From Acidovorax sp. 69 (GTDB taxonomy: Bacteria > Pseudomonadota > Gammaproteobacteria > Burkholderiales > Burkholderiaceae_C), in NCBI RefSeq assembly GCF_002797445.1, contig NZ_PGEP01000001.1:3162501-3226500 (forward strand): 64,000 nt of DNA. Direction: 5' to 3'. The notes under the pieces are model-generated. The model did no database searches. It had not been told where the DNA came from and saw only the letters and a list, made by a program, of their open reading frames with translations. Every line of letters starts with the position of its first letter. The stretch's first letter is position 1. The translations under genes were made by a program, and so were the position numbers. Shown in pieces: positions 1 through 9,078 of this stretch.

Positions 1-599
1 CCGGGGATCACGTAGTCGATACCTTCAGGCGAGTGGTTGGTGTCAACCACACCGATCAGCGGGATGCCCAGCTTCTTGGCTTCAGCCACGGCGATCTTGT
101 GGAAGCCCACGTCGATGATGAAGATAGCGTCAGGCAATGCAGCCATGTCCTGGATGCCGCCGATGTCTTTTTCGAGCTTTGCGATTTCGCGGGAGAACGT
201 CAGTTGCTCCTTCTTGCTCAGGCTGTCCAGACCAGCTTCTTGCTGGGCCTTCATGTCCTTGAGGCGCTTGATCGAGGTCTTGACCGTCTTGAAGTTGGTC
301 AGCATGCCACCCAACCAACGCTGATCCACGAAAGGCACGCCAGCGCGCAGGGCTTCGGTGGACAGGATTTCACGGGCTTGGCGCTTCGTGCCGACCATCA
401 GGATCGTGCCGCGATTGGCAGCCAGTTGCTTGACGAACTTTTGGGCTTCCTGGAACAGTGGCAGCGACTTTTCCAGGTTGATGATGTGAATCTTGTTGCG
501 ATGGCCGAAGATGTAGGGGGCCATCTTGGGGTTCCAGAAGCGGGTTTGGTGACCGAAGTGGACACCGGCTTCCAGCATTTCGCGCATGGTAACGGACAT
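1..599 (-). CDS. rpsB: 30S ribosomal protein S2 (partial, 3' end outside window)
   Basis: Encodes ribosomal protein S2 of the small subunit, needed late in 30S assembly and for S1 binding. Reading from the ATG at 599 the protein begins [20 protein letters not shown] and continues with [11 protein letters not shown], the typical S2 start, then the family motif [12 protein letters not shown] and near the edge [20 protein letters not shown]. About 199 residues are present; the family is usually about 250, so the C-terminus lies off the left edge. A GGAG ribosome-binding site stands about 8 bases before the ATG. It is transcribed away from the amidase gene; tsf would normally follow, outside the window. 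Confidence 0.97.
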   Translation of the reverse strand, partial: MSVTMREMLEAGVHFGHQTRFWNPKMAPYIFGHRNKIHIINLEKSLPLFQEAQKFVKQLAANRGTILMVGTKRQAREILSTEALRAGVPFVDQRWLGGMLTNFKTVKTSIKRLKDMKAQQEAGLDSLSKKEQLTFSREIAKLEKDIGGIQDMAALPDAIFIIDVGFHKIAVAEAKKLGIPLIGVVDTNHSPEGIDYVIP

Positions 600-782
600 A
601 AAAATACTCCAAAGGTTAGGTCTAAAATCAGCCCCAATATTTGTGACAACGTGCATTTCACGAAGGCCACAACACCTTGACAGGGCTGCTTTGCGATTGG
701 TCTTGCGACAGCCGCCACACGCACGATGCATACATCGCTTGCGCCACTGCTCCCAGCAAAACCCAAAGATTCTAGCACACCC

Positions 783-2141
783 ATGCTCACCGACCTGATC
801 ACCACCCGCGACCAGCTACGGAACGGCGCCACCACATCGCCAGCAGAGTTGGAGCGCTGCATCACAGCCGCCCAGGCCCCCTCCAACACCCACAGTTTTG
901 TGCGCACTTTGTTCGACGCCGCGCGCACCACGGCGGTGCAACCCGGTCTGCCCCAATTACCGCTGGCCGGCCTGGCGGTGTCGGTCAAGGATCTGTTCGA
1001 CATCGAGGGCCAAGCCACTCTTGCTGGCTCCACGGCCTTGGCTGAAGCCCCTCCGGCCGCGCAAGACTGTCCCGCCGTGGCCCGCCTGCGGGCAGCGGGC
1101 GCCAGCCTGATCGGCCGCACGAACATGGTGGAGTTCGCCTTCTCCGGCGTCGGGGTCAATCCACACCACGGCACACCGGCAGCGTGGGATGGTCGGTTTG
1201 GCGTCCTGACTGGCGCCGCGCGCGTGCCCGGAGGCTCCTCCTCTGGCGCCGGGGTCTCGGTAGCCACCGGGGCCGCCTTCATCGGGCTGGGGTCCGACAC
1301 CGGCGGGTCCATCCGCATCCCTGCGGCACTCAACGGCATCGTGGGCTTCAAGAACACCGCCCGCCTGGTGCCCACGAACGGCGCCGTGCCGCTGTCCACC
1401 ACCCTTGACACCGCCTGCGCCATGACCCGGACGGTGCGCGACGCCATCGTGGCGCATGAGGTACTGGCCGCCCGGCGCGTCACGCGCAGCCTGGCACCGC
1501 TGTCGCAGTACCGGTTCGCTGTCCCGTCCACGTTATTTCTGGATGCGTTGGACGCCACCGTGGCCCGTGCATTCGAGCGCAGCATGGATGCCTTGCGCCA
1601 AGCCGACGCCCAGATCGACACCATCGACCTGCCCGCCGTGCTGGAGCAGCCGACCTATGGCTTTGCCGCCCCCGAGGCCTACGCATGGCACCGCGAACTG
1701 CTGCAGCGCGCAGGCGACCAATACGACCCCCGGGTGCGCATGCGCATCGAAAAAGGAGCCCCCCTGATGGCCTGGGAATACATTGATCTGCTCCAGGCAC
1801 GCCAGCAATGGATCGCACGCATGCTCGCCGACATGGAAGGCTATGACGCTCTGCTGTCCCCCACCGTACCCATGGTTGCCCCGTTCATTGCCGATGTCGC
1901 ACCGGCGGACGGGGTAGACAAGACGCAAGACAGCGCGCGCGACGCCGAGTTCTTCCGCGTCAACAACCTGCTGCTGCGCAACACCAGTGTGGTCAACCTG
2001 CTGGACGGCTGTGCGCTGTCCCTGCCCTGCCACGTGCAGGGGGAACTCCCGGTCGGCCTGATGGTCTGGCACGGGGCCCTGCGGGATGACTCGGTGCTCA
2101 ATGCGGGCCTGCAGATCGAGAAATTACTACAAAAACAATAG
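783..2141 (+). CDS. amidase family protein (amidase signature, Ser-cisSer-Lys)
   Basis: Predicted amide hydrolase of the amidase-signature family, 452 residues, cytoplasmic. The catalytic elements are visible: the Lys in [11 protein letters not shown], the cis-Ser region in [11 protein letters not shown] and the nucleophile Ser in [10 protein letters not shown], in the usual order and spacing. The length fits single-domain amidases such as AtzF/GatA-like enzymes, but gatB and gatC are not adjacent, so a GatA role is unlikely. An in-frame ATG lies 19 codons upstream at 726; I chose 783 because homologous amidases begin close to the first helix. The stop codon TAG falls inside a dispersed palindromic repeat, so the last few residues (LLQKQ) are repeat-derived. 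Substrate unknown. Confidence 0.85.
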   Translation: MLTDLITTRDQLRNGATTSPAELERCITAAQAPSNTHSFVRTLFDAARTTAVQPGLPQLPLAGLAVSVKDLFDIEGQATLAGSTALAEAPPAAQDCPAVARLRAAGASLIGRTNMVEFAFSGVGVNPHHGTPAAWDGRFGVLTGAARVPGGSSSGAGVSVATGAAFIGLGSDTGGSIRIPAALNGIVGFKNTARLVPTNGAVPLSTTLDTACAMTRTVRDAIVAHEVLAARRVTRSLAPLSQYRFAVPSTLFLDALDATVARAFERSMDALRQADAQIDTIDLPAVLEQPTYGFAAPEAYAWHRELLQRAGDQYDPRVRMRIEKGAPLMAWEYIDLLQARQQWIARMLADMEGYDALLSPTVPMVAPFIADVAPADGVDKTQDSARDAEFFRVNNLLLRNTSVVNLLDGCALSLPCHVQGELPVGLMVWHGALRDDSVLNAGLQIEKLLQKQ

Positions 2142-2189
2142 CTACCAGCGCTTTATCATCAAGCGCTAGACGCCAAAAACACTCAAATT
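2122..2189 (+). repeat. dispersed palindromic repeat, family A, copy 1
   Basis: Imperfect inverted repeat with arms AGCGCTT and AAGCGCT (core 2147-2167), preceded by an AT-rich stretch with TAGCTACC and followed by GCTAGACGCCAAAA. The same arrangement recurs at least six more times in the window. It lies between the amidase and the DadA-like gene and supplies the amidase stop codon. Confidence 0.75.
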
Positions 2190-2190
2190 C

Positions 2191-3423
2191 ATGAAGATTG
2201 CCATCGTGGGCGCCGGCATCATCGGCGTCACCACCGCATACGAACTGGCCCGTGACGGCCACGAAGTCACCATTTTTGAACAACGCAGCGCTGCCGCCGA
2301 AGAGGCCAGCTTTGCGACCGCAGGCTTGCTCGGCCCCCACCTGCTCAGTCCCTGGGCCGTGCCCGGCTTTGGCCAGGCTTTGCGGCTGATCGGGCCGCAT
2401 GCCACGTTACGAGTGGCTGGTGGACTCAACCGCGCCAACTGGGCCTGGCTGCGGCGCTGGCGCGGTGCAGCACGGTCTAACAGCGCCCCTGCTGCTGCAC
2501 TGGAACGCCTGGCGCAATACAGTCTGACCCGCCTCAAAGCCATCGCCCGCCAGCACGAACTCGACTTCGAGACCAGTGAAGGGCGACTGGTGCTGCTGCG
2601 CACGGAACAGGAGCGCGCCCATCTCCAGCCCGCGCTGCAGGTGCTGCGCGACAGTGGCGTAAGCTTGCACGAAATCGACGCGGACGTGGCACGCCAGATC
2701 GAACCCGGCCTGTCGCCCGAGGCACCACTGGCGGGAGCCATTCACCTGCCCGACGCCAGCGCAGGCAACTGCCGCCTGTTTGCCCAACTGCTGCGCCAAG
2801 GCACCCAGGGCTCCGGTGTTCAGTTTGTGTTCAATACCCGCGTGGATCGCATCAGCACCCAGCCCACCGGCGTCGCGCTGCAGGGCGAACCCGACCTGCG
2901 CCGCTTTGATGCCGTGGTGCTGTGCGCCGGCATGGCTTCGGCCACGCTGATGCCTGCGCTGGGGCTGCGCTTGCCCATGGCGGCGGTGTATGGCTACTCG
3001 GTCAGTGCGCCACTGCGCGAATCCACGCATGCCCCCCGCGCCAGCGTGGTCGACGCGGCCCAGCAAATCTCCATCACCCGCCTGGGGCAGCGCGTGCGCA
3101 TTGCAGGCGGCGCCGAGCTGGCCGGAGCGGATGCACACCACCACACGCCAACGCTGCAACGCCTGTACCGCACATTGAACGACTGGTTTCCCGGGGGTGC
3201 ACAGCTCTCATCCAGCCTGCAGATCTGGCGCGGTGCGCGCACCATGCTCCCCGACGGCGCCCCCGTGGTCGGCGCCAGTGGGGTGCCCGGCCTGTGGCTC
3301 AACACGGGCCATGGCGCGGGCGGCTGGGCCCTGGCCTGCGGCAGCGCCCGCGTGGTGGCGGACCTGGTCGCGCAGCGCGAACCCGACGTCTCGCTGGATG
3401 GCCTGGGAATGCGGCGTTTCTGA
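2191..3423 (+). CDS. FAD-dependent D-amino acid dehydrogenase-like oxidoreductase
   Basis: A 410-residue flavoprotein of the DAO/DadA family. The N-terminus MKIAIVGAGIIGVTTAYELA is a Rossmann FAD-binding GxGxxG motif, followed by the acidic residue in VTIFEQRSAAAEEASFATAG, the typical DadA start. The C-terminal motif GLWLNTGHGAGGWALACGSA closes the FAD site. Known members oxidise D-amino acids at the inner membrane and pass electrons to quinone. It starts 50 bases after the amidase, separated by a repeat, and may be cotranscribed with it and the downstream NAD(P)HX repair gene. The exact substrate (D-Ala or other D-amino or imino acids) cannot be read from sequence. Confidence 0.85.
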   Translation: MKIAIVGAGIIGVTTAYELARDGHEVTIFEQRSAAAEEASFATAGLLGPHLLSPWAVPGFGQALRLIGPHATLRVAGGLNRANWAWLRRWRGAARSNSAPAAALERLAQYSLTRLKAIARQHELDFETSEGRLVLLRTEQERAHLQPALQVLRDSGVSLHEIDADVARQIEPGLSPEAPLAGAIHLPDASAGNCRLFAQLLRQGTQGSGVQFVFNTRVDRISTQPTGVALQGEPDLRRFDAVVLCAGMASATLMPALGLRLPMAAVYGYSVSAPLRESTHAPRASVVDAAQQISITRLGQRVRIAGGAELAGADAHHHTPTLQRLYRTLNDWFPGGAQLSSSLQIWRGARTMLPDGAPVVGASGVPGLWLNTGHGAGGWALACGSARVVADLVAQREPDVSLDGLGMRRF

Positions 3424-3513
3424 TCTACGACGGGAGTCTTCACACCGCCATCGCCATCGCGGGACACGGCGCAAAATGGTGAGCACTCCGCCCTGAGCAG
3501 CACACTCACCACC

Positions 3514-5070
3514 ATGCACCGCATCACTGCCCAACAGCCCCACCCCCTGTTCAGCACGGCCGCCACGCGGCGCCTGGAGCATCAGGCTGCTGCCACGCTC
3601 CCACCCCACACGCTCATGCGGCGCGCCGGCTTGGCCGTGGCACGGCTGGCGCAGGCACTGGCCCCCCATGCCCGCACAGTGTGGATCGCCTGCGGCCCTG
3701 GGAACAATGGCGGCGATGGGCTGGAAGCCGCCATGCACCTGCAGCGCGATGGCTGGCAGGTGGTGGTCACCTGGCTGGGCAACCCAGAGCACGCGCCTGC
3801 CGATGCCCGCCACTCTTGGGACCGGGCACTGGCCGCAGGCGTCATGTGGGCCGACGCAGCCCCTGCCGACATGAGCGCCACAGACCTCTGCATCGATGCC
3901 CTGCTGGGTATTGGCGTCTCTTCTTCCCCCGGCGCAACGCCCCGCGCGCACGACGCACGGCTTGAGGCCTGCCTGCATGCGCTGCACCGCAGCCGTGCGC
4001 CAGTGCTGGCGGTGGATCTTCCCAGCGGGCTGGATGCCGACACGGGCCAGTTCGCTACAGGCTTTGCCCCGGATTACGCCTCCCATCTCCACCCCCCACC
4101 TCCTGCGCGCCACACGCTGAGCCTGCTCAGTCTCAAACCCGGCCTGTTCACCGCCGCCGGCAGGGACGCAGCCGGCCAGGTGTGGCTGGACGATCTGGGG
4201 GTAGCCTGCGGTCACGAGCCCCCCAGTGCATGGCTCTGCGGCCCTGCCCCGCAGGCACACCGCCCTCACGCCAGCCACAAGGGCAGCTACGGTGACGTGG
4301 CCGTGGTAGGCGGCGAGGGGCTGGCCGAGCGCGGCCTGGGCATGGCGGGCGCCGCCCTGCTGGCTGCGTCGGGCGCTCTGCACAGCGGCGCAGGACGGGT
4401 GCTCGTCGCATTGCTCGACCACGGCCACCTGCAACTGGACCTGCAACAGCCCGAGCTGATGTTCCGCCACTTCGACGCCCTGGCGCTGGAGCAGCTCACC
4501 GTGGTCTGCGGCTGTGGCGGCGGCCAGGCCATCGCACGCCTGCTACCCGAGGTCATCACCCGCGCGGCCCGCCTGGTGCTGGATGCCGATGCGCTCAACA
4601 CCATCGCCACACAGGCCGGGCTGCACGCACTGGTGGTGGCGCGCGGCCAACACGGGCTACCCACCGTGCTGACGCCCCACCCGCTGGAGGCCGCTCGATT
4701 GCTGGGCCTCACCACGGCCGAAGTCCAGGCCCACCGGCTGGACGCCGCACAACAGTTGGCGGACCAGTTCAACTGCGTGGCCGTGCTCAAGGGTTCGGGC
4801 ACCCTGATTGCCGCGCCCGACCGCGTTCCGGCCATCAACCCCACGGGCAACGCACGGCTGGCCACCGCTGGAACGGGCGATGTGCTGGCGGGCATGGTGG
4901 GCGCCCACCTGGCAGCCGGTGCCAGCGCCCTGCGCGCCGCCAGCGAGGCGGTTTATTTGCATGGTCAGGCGGCCGATCAGTGGCCTGCGGGCACGGTGCT
5001 GACCGCCAGCACGCTGGCGACCCAGGGTGCGATTTCTCTCAAAGGGGCATTCCACACCCCTCGGCACTGA
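3514..5070 (+). CDS. nnr: bifunctional NAD(P)H-hydrate epimerase / ADP-dependent dehydratase
   Basis: Repairs hydrated, inactive NAD(P)H. The N-terminal half (about residues 10-235) is a YjeF_N epimerase domain with CGPGNNGGDGLEAA and DLPSGLDADTGQ; the C-terminal half (about 250-510) is a ribokinase-like ADP-dependent dehydratase with HKGSYGDVAVVGG, VLDADALN, TPHPLEAARLLG, AVLKGSGTLI and NARLATAGTGDVLAGMVGAH, which includes the anion-hole/catalytic Asp. At 518 residues it has the usual length of the fused enzyme. The start at 3514 leaves a 90-base gap after the DadA-like gene. Housekeeping enzyme, cytoplasmic; identification is firm. Confidence 0.95.
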   Translation: MHRITAQQPHPLFSTAATRRLEHQAAATLPPHTLMRRAGLAVARLAQALAPHARTVWIACGPGNNGGDGLEAAMHLQRDGWQVVVTWLGNPEHAPADARHSWDRALAAGVMWADAAPADMSATDLCIDALLGIGVSSSPGATPRAHDARLEACLHALHRSRAPVLAVDLPSGLDADTGQFATGFAPDYASHLHPPPPARHTLSLLSLKPGLFTAAGRDAAGQVWLDDLGVACGHEPPSAWLCGPAPQAHRPHASHKGSYGDVAVVGGEGLAERGLGMAGAALLAASGALHSGAGRVLVALLDHGHLQLDLQQPELMFRHFDALALEQLTVVCGCGGGQAIARLLPEVITRAARLVLDADALNTIATQAGLHALVVARGQHGLPTVLTPHPLEAARLLGLTTAEVQAHRLDAAQQLADQFNCVAVLKGSGTLIAAPDRVPAINPTGNARLATAGTGDVLAGMVGAHLAAGASALRAASEAVYLHGQAADQWPAGTVLTASTLATQGAISLKGAFHTPRH

Positions 5071-5484
5071 CAGACGGCACTTCGCGCATCCGCCCACCGG
5101 ACATTGCCACCGCGTTTGTCATGCCAGACGCGCCACCCAACGTGTCTCGAACCCAGTTTTCCTGCGCACCCCAAAGCCCCAGGGCGCTGGTGCACAGACA
5201 AGGACAGACAACCACAGGTTGCGGCGGCAGTGCGCAGAGACATTAAGCGGCGCCGCTGGGCAGCGAGCGCTTGAGCACTGCAATTGCAACGTCTGCCTCA
5301 AACGTCCCCTCGCCGCACTCACCCTCCGACAAAGCAAGGGACAACGGGCCGCAACCGCCCCTCACCAGCGTGGGCGCGTGCCGCCTTTCCCCACCGCTGC
5401 GCCGGTTTACATCCCGCCGCTCATTGCGCCTGCAGTGCTTTGAACATCGACGCACCAACGCTCTGCCAACGCCAGACAGCACAC
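5071..5484. other. intergenic stretch without a convincing gene
   Basis: About 410 bases between convergent nnr and cadR. Open frames exist on both strands but none has a family motif, a ribosome-binding site or a plausible composition; I see no tRNA and no clear terminator hairpin with a T-run. Confidence 0.5.
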
Positions 5485-5949
5485 TCACACGTGGCGCTTG
5501 CCCATCACCGCCACGACCGGGACGGACACCAACTGCGCATCGGCGCGCGCGTGCAACGCCTCGATGATGTGACAGGTAGCGTCCGCGCCGTCGCAGCGGC
5601 TGCGCAGTGCCAACAGGTCTGCCTCCAGCACCCGTAGCTCCTCCAGGCGGGTGCGCACATGCTGCAGGTGTTCGTCCAGCGCATCGCGCGCGGTGTCGCA
5701 ATCCTCCTTGCGACTCCAGTCCAGGGCCAACAGGGTACGGACTTCGTCCAGCGACATATCCATGGCGCGGCACAGCCGGATGAAGCGCAGCTGATGCACA
5801 TCGGAACCGCTGTACAGGCGGTAGCTGTTGTCGCCCCGAACACCCACCGGCAACAGTCCTTCTTTTTCGTAGTAACGGATGTTGGCAGTGGACACCCCGG
5901 ACTGCTGGGCGGCCTCGCCAATACGGAACTGCACAGCGTTGTGATCCAT
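5485..5949 (-). CDS. cadR: MerR-family Cd(II)/Pb(II)-responsive regulator
   Basis: A 154-residue MerR regulator. Residues 8-75 form the winged helix (FRIGEAAQQSGVSTANIRYY, then SYRLYSGSDVHQLRFI), followed by the dimerisation helix. Three cysteines, Cys84, Cys119 and Cys126, have the 35- and 7-residue spacing of the metal-binding Cys77/Cys112/Cys119 of CadR/PbrR proteins (family knowledge), which indicates divalent soft-metal sensing. The C-terminal His-rich tail of some CadR proteins is reduced to GKRHV. It is divergent from a cation transporter, with the predicted operator directly upstream of its start, so it likely activates that gene and represses itself. Confidence 0.9.
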   Translation of the reverse strand: MDHNAVQFRIGEAAQQSGVSTANIRYYEKEGLLPVGVRGDNSYRLYSGSDVHQLRFIRLCRAMDMSLDEVRTLLALDWSRKEDCDTARDALDEHLQHVRTRLEELRVLEADLLALRSRCDGADATCHIIEALHARADAQLVSVPVVAVMGKRHV

Positions 5950-5953
5950 GGGC

Positions 5954-5984
5954 TTGACCTTCTAGTGACTTTAAGGTTTCCAAT
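5954..5984 (+). promoter_or_regulatory. MerR-type promoter/operator for the CDF transporter
   Basis: A -35 element TTGACC (5954-5959) and a weak -10 TCCAAT (5979-5984) are separated by 19 bases, the stretched spacing that MerR regulators correct. Within the spacer lies the dyad ACCTT-11 bases-AAGGT (5957-5977), with an internal CTAGTGACT resembling known PbrR/CadR operators. It sits just upstream of the cadR start and 40 bases before the transporter. Confidence 0.8.
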
Positions 5985-6023
5985 CATGCCATCGCTTCCA
6001 AACCACGTACGGAGAAGAAACCC

Positions 6024-6686
6024 ATGTCTGCCCATTGCCATCATGACCAGAATGCCCCCGGTCACAACCATGGTGCCCCTGCCAGCGGGGACCCACGCTA
6101 CCGCCGCATTCTGTGGATCGCGCTCATCGTCAATGCCGCGATGTTCATGCTGGAATTGGGTGCTGGCATGCAATCAGGTTCGGCATCACTGCTGGCCGAT
6201 GCCATCGACTTTCTGGGTGACGCCGCCAACTACGGCCTGTCACTGTGGGTGCTGGCCATGGCCCTCTCCTGGCGCGCCCGTGCCGCACTGGTCAAAGGGG
6301 CCAGCATGCTGGCGTTCGGTGTTTTCGTGATTGGCCGCGTGGCCTGGGGCGCATGGCAGGGCCTACCGCCCGAGCCTTTCACCATAGGCGGCGTGGGCCT
6401 GCTGGCGCTGGCGGCCAACCTCGGTGTCGCCGCTCTGCTTTACGCGTGGCGCGAGGGGGATGCCAACATGCGCGGCGTGTGGCTGTGCACCCGCAACGAT
6501 GCCTTGGGCAATCTGGCGGTGATGGGCGCAGCCCTGGGGGTGTTGGGCACGGGCTCGGTATGGCCCGATCTGGTGGTGGCCGCCACCATGGCGGGCCTGG
6601 CCATCAGCGGGGGGTGGAGCGTGATCCGCCATGCTCGCCGGGAGCTGGCCTGCGTTGACGGCAGTCCGTCCATGCATAGGCACTGA
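6024..6686 (+). CDS. short cation diffusion facilitator (CDF) transporter
   Basis: A 220-residue inner-membrane protein with a His-rich cytoplasmic N-terminus (MSAHCHHDQNAPGHNHG) and about six membrane segments from residue 28 to 200. TM2 carries the CDF metal site as Asp62 and Asp66 (ADAIDFLGD). In TM5 the usual His-x3-Asp appears as Cys155-x3-Asp159 (CTRNDALGN), so the site is D-D-C-D. The large cytoplasmic C-terminal domain of classic ~300-residue CDFs is missing. Placement opposite cadR and behind a MerR-type promoter implies metal-induced efflux of Cd, Pb or Zn. The short family is commonly annotated simply as cation transporter. Confidence 0.85.
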   Translation: MSAHCHHDQNAPGHNHGAPASGDPRYRRILWIALIVNAAMFMLELGAGMQSGSASLLADAIDFLGDAANYGLSLWVLAMALSWRARAALVKGASMLAFGVFVIGRVAWGAWQGLPPEPFTIGGVGLLALAANLGVAALLYAWREGDANMRGVWLCTRNDALGNLAVMGAALGVLGTGSVWPDLVVAATMAGLAISGGWSVIRHARRELACVDGSPSMHRH

Positions 6687-6851
6687 GTCATGCCTGCCCG
6701 CCCGTCATAGCAACCCGCGGTCAAGCACCGGCTGGCGGCCTCGACCCTCGCGCTGACGCACTGGCCGCTGATGCTGCGCCAGCGCCCGCACGCGGCCATC
6801 CGCGCCATGCCCTGTCGCAGCGGGGCCAGCGCTGGATAGCGGGCGCTACAT

Positions 6852-6910
6852 ACTTGATAAAAAAGGCCTCTAGTGCTTTACGGACAATCGCTACCAACTA
6901 TCAAATCAGG
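6852..6910 (-). repeat. dispersed palindromic repeat, family A, copy 2 (degenerate)
   Basis: Read on the minus strand it shows TTTGATAGTTGGTAGCG, a degenerate arm, then CACTAGAGGCC followed by T6, the same order as in other copies. It lies in the 390-base gap between the CDF transporter and the YitT gene; the rest of that gap (6687-7078) shows nothing else recognisable. Confidence 0.6.
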
Positions 6911-7078
6911 AGCCTCACCACCCATCAAGGCAGACCATCCTTAGAGGCGTCGCACCCGATTGTTTGACGCGCGACAAGCCCTGCAGGGGCCTCGCGTGGT
7001 TCAATCCGGCGCTTGCACACGCGGGGCTGCGCCTCGGTTTCCCACATCGCACGTTTGCCCGCTCCACTTTTTTGCACC

Positions 7079-7723
7079 ATGACCCGTCCCTCCGTCGCCC
7101 CTGCAACTGCCGCTGCACCAGCGCCTGTGGTCATTCCCCACAGCTTGACGGAGGACGCGGTGGCCATCTTCACCGGGGTGCTGCTGATTTCGGTGGGGGT
7201 GGCATTTTTCACCAGCGCAGGGCTGCTCACGGGGGGCACAGCGGGCCTGGCATTTTTGCTGCACTACGCCACAGGGATTGGTTTTGGCAAGATCTTCTTC
7301 GTGCTCAACCTGCCGTTCTACTGGCTGGCCCTGCGCAAGCTCGGACGGGCGTTCACCGTAAAGACCTTCATAGCCGTGCTGCTTCTGTCACTGCTGACCG
7401 AGGTGCAGTCGCAGTTGCTGCAGTTCGCGCAGCTTCAGCCGCTGTATGCCGCCATTGCGGGCGGGCTGATCACGGGCACGGGTTTTCTGGTGCTGTTCAG
7501 GCACCGCTGCAGCCTGGGCGGAGTGGGCATTGCCGCGCTGTATCTGCAGGACCGCTACGGCTGGCGCGCGGGCAAGGTGCAGATGGCGGTGGACTGCTGC
7601 ATCGTTTTGCTGGCGCTGTGGACCGTGGAGCCGGTGCGCGTACTCTGGTCCATCGCCGGTGCCGTGGCGCTGAACCTGGTGCTGGCCATGAACCACCGGC
7701 CAGGTCGCTACATGGTGGTGTAG
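7079..7723 (+). CDS. YitT family membrane protein
   Basis: A 214-residue inner-membrane protein of the YitT/DUF161 family. After a Pro/Ala-rich start it has FTGVLLISVGVAFFTSAGLL, then the family signature LLTGGTAGLAFLLHY and, in the second half, GLITGTGFLVLFRHRCSLGG; five or six hydrophobic segments are visible. The start at 7079 is chosen over upstream in-frame codons because the product then begins just before the first helix. Members are poorly characterised; some are proposed transporters. It appears to be a single transcription unit, flanked by repeat-containing gaps. Confidence 0.8.
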   Translation: MTRPSVAPATAAAPAPVVIPHSLTEDAVAIFTGVLLISVGVAFFTSAGLLTGGTAGLAFLLHYATGIGFGKIFFVLNLPFYWLALRKLGRAFTVKTFIAVLLLSLLTEVQSQLLQFAQLQPLYAAIAGGLITGTGFLVLFRHRCSLGGVGIAALYLQDRYGWRAGKVQMAVDCCIVLLALWTVEPVRVLWSIAGAVALNLVLAMNHRPGRYMVV

Positions 7724-7812
7724 GCACATAACGCTGCCTAGGGACCCTCTGCACGAATCAGCGTGCCGTGTGCATCTGCGGCCCCGGGCGGTCTGCCGTG
7801 TTGCAAATACTC

Positions 7813-7832
7813 GCAATAGCTACCGCTATTGC
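7813..7832. repeat. perfect inverted repeat GCAATAGC-TACC-GCTATTGC
   Basis: An 8-base perfect inverted repeat with a 4-base loop, embedded in CTCGCAATAGC...TGCTGCG. There is no T-run, so it is not a standard terminator. It stands alone in the 295-base gap between the YitT gene and the copper cluster; I see no gene there. Confidence 0.5.
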
Positions 7833-7982
7833 TGCGTTTTGCGCCTTGCGGCCCATCCCGATCCGCAGCGCACCCTTACCACTTGATTCGTGCAGAGGAT
7901 CCCTAGCGCCCAGCATTTCCGTTGCCTACGGAACATGGTGTGCGGTCTCGGCCAGCGCGGGCAGCCTGCCACTGACAACCTG

Positions 7983-8006
7983 CGGGGAACTTCGTACGGT
8001 ACCCCG
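7983..8006. promoter_or_regulatory. imperfect dyad upstream of the copper cluster (possible operator)
   Basis: CGGGGAAC and GTACCCCG (7 of 8 paired) flank TTCGTACG, 13 bases before the first gene of the copper cluster. A CTGACA at 7972-7977 lies 17 bases from TACGGT, a weak promoter candidate. Function is conjecture; no copper-box consensus is matched exactly. Confidence 0.25.
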
Positions 8007-8018
8007 TATCATCCTGCC

Positions 8019-8534
8019 ATGCGTCGCGGCTTCTACATTCTGCTGATGGTGGTGCTGGTCCTTCGGGGACTCACCGGCACCGCCATGGCCGCTGGCGTCC
8101 TGCCACCACTACAGCCCTTGGGTGAGCCACACGGGTACCAGCAGGAACCACCACAATCGCACCACCACGGCAGCACACTCAGCGCTGCGGCCACCACCAG
8201 CCAGCCTGATGACAACGGGCACAACAACCACCCTGGCATGTCGGCGCAGGCAACCACGGAGACCGAGGGCAAGCACGCGCATGGTCACGACTACGCCAGC
8301 ACAGCGCCAACGCCCTCGGAACTGACCGTCTGCGATGGTTCCACGGGGGGGTGCACCACGCACGACCATCACACCGCAGCGTGCTCCGCCTGCGAAATCT
8401 GCCATTCGGCCATGCTGAACGCGCCTGCCGCAGTCACATCAGCCCATCTTCCTCCAGGTGCCTTGCAGCCTCTGGCCACTGCGCAGTTTGACAGTGCCGC
8501 TGCGGCACTGGCCATCAAACCACCCATCGCCTGA
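8019..8534 (+). CDS. His-rich putative periplasmic metal-binding protein
   Basis: A 171-residue protein with a signal peptide (MRRGFYILLMVVLVLRGLTG then TAMAAG) and a mature part dominated by histidines: SHHHG, HNNHPG, KHAHGHD, THDHHTAACSACEICHSAML. The CSACEICH segment resembles the short Cys/His motif of DUF2946-type proteins that open many copper operons (inference). No enzyme domain is visible. It is the first gene of the copper cluster and probably sequesters copper or another metal in the periplasm. The start at 8019 places the signal peptide correctly; the longer in-frame extension upstream has no such features. Confidence 0.7.
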   Translation: MRRGFYILLMVVLVLRGLTGTAMAAGVLPPLQPLGEPHGYQQEPPQSHHHGSTLSAAATTSQPDDNGHNNHPGMSAQATTETEGKHAHGHDYASTAPTPSELTVCDGSTGGCTTHDHHTAACSACEICHSAMLNAPAAVTSAHLPPGALQPLATAQFDSAAAALAIKPPIA

Positions 8535-8640
8535 CCTCTGACGCCCATAGTGCGTCTGCCATGGCCTGAACCCCCTCAAAAAAAGGGGGGATTTCAGGTG
8601 GCAGCGCCGTCGTTTGTTGGTTCGATGTCTGGAGATCGCC

Positions 8641-9078
8641 ATGCGCGCCCTCGCCCCATTACTCACCCTATTTCTCGCACCATGGCTGCCGCTGCTGCGG
8701 CGGCGTGTCGCCGGCCTTGCTGTGCCGATGCTGACGCTTTGCCCTCTGGCATCGTTGGCCCAAAACCCCAGCCCCGTCCAAAACCCGGTTGCCACTACCG
8801 ACGCTGCCCAACCTGCTGCGCCCACGGCCTCCTTGGTCCATCCACACCTTGCACCGACGAAGGTGGCGGCGGGTGTCGCACCTTCGGCCATGGCCTGGCG
8901 CGAAGCCAACGAAGCCGTAGCGGACTTCCCACGCGGCCATGCAGACATCCTGGCGTGGGAGGCCCAACAAGGCACCGCCCCCGCATCACCCGCCACGGCC
9001 AAACCAGGCCCCATGCACCACCAAGGTGCTCACGCGATGCACCCGCACCGCCACACAGAGCCAGGGGGCAAGCCATGA
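8641..9078 (+). CDS. small exported protein of the copper cluster
   Basis: A 145-residue protein starting at ATG 8641. It has a long hydrophobic N-terminus (residues 1-37) ending near PLASLAQ, a Pro/Ala linker, a conserved-looking block AMAWREANEAVADFPRGHAD followed by ILAWEAQQ, and a His-rich tail MHHQGAHAMHPHRH. I do not recognise a named domain. Its stop overlaps the ATG of the TolC-like gene by ATGA, so the two are translationally coupled. The Trp and His content and context suggest metal binding at the membrane or in the periplasm; this is inference only. Confidence 0.65.
   Translation: MRALAPLLTLFLAPWLPLLRRRVAGLAVPMLTLCPLASLAQNPSPVQNPVATTDAAQPAAPTASLVHPHLAPTKVAAGVAPSAMAWREANEAVADFPRGHADILAWEAQQGTAPASPATAKPGPMHHQGAHAMHPHRHTEPGGKP

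Noticed and set aside
6856..6910. Possible terminator after the CDF gene
   Set aside because: The hairpin potential comes from a degenerate dispersed repeat and lies about 170 bases past the stop.
7800..7860. Possible further copy of repeat family A near 7.8 kb
   Set aside because: It shares ATAGCTACC with family A, but the AGCGCTT/AAGCGCT arms are absent and its palindrome is a different one.
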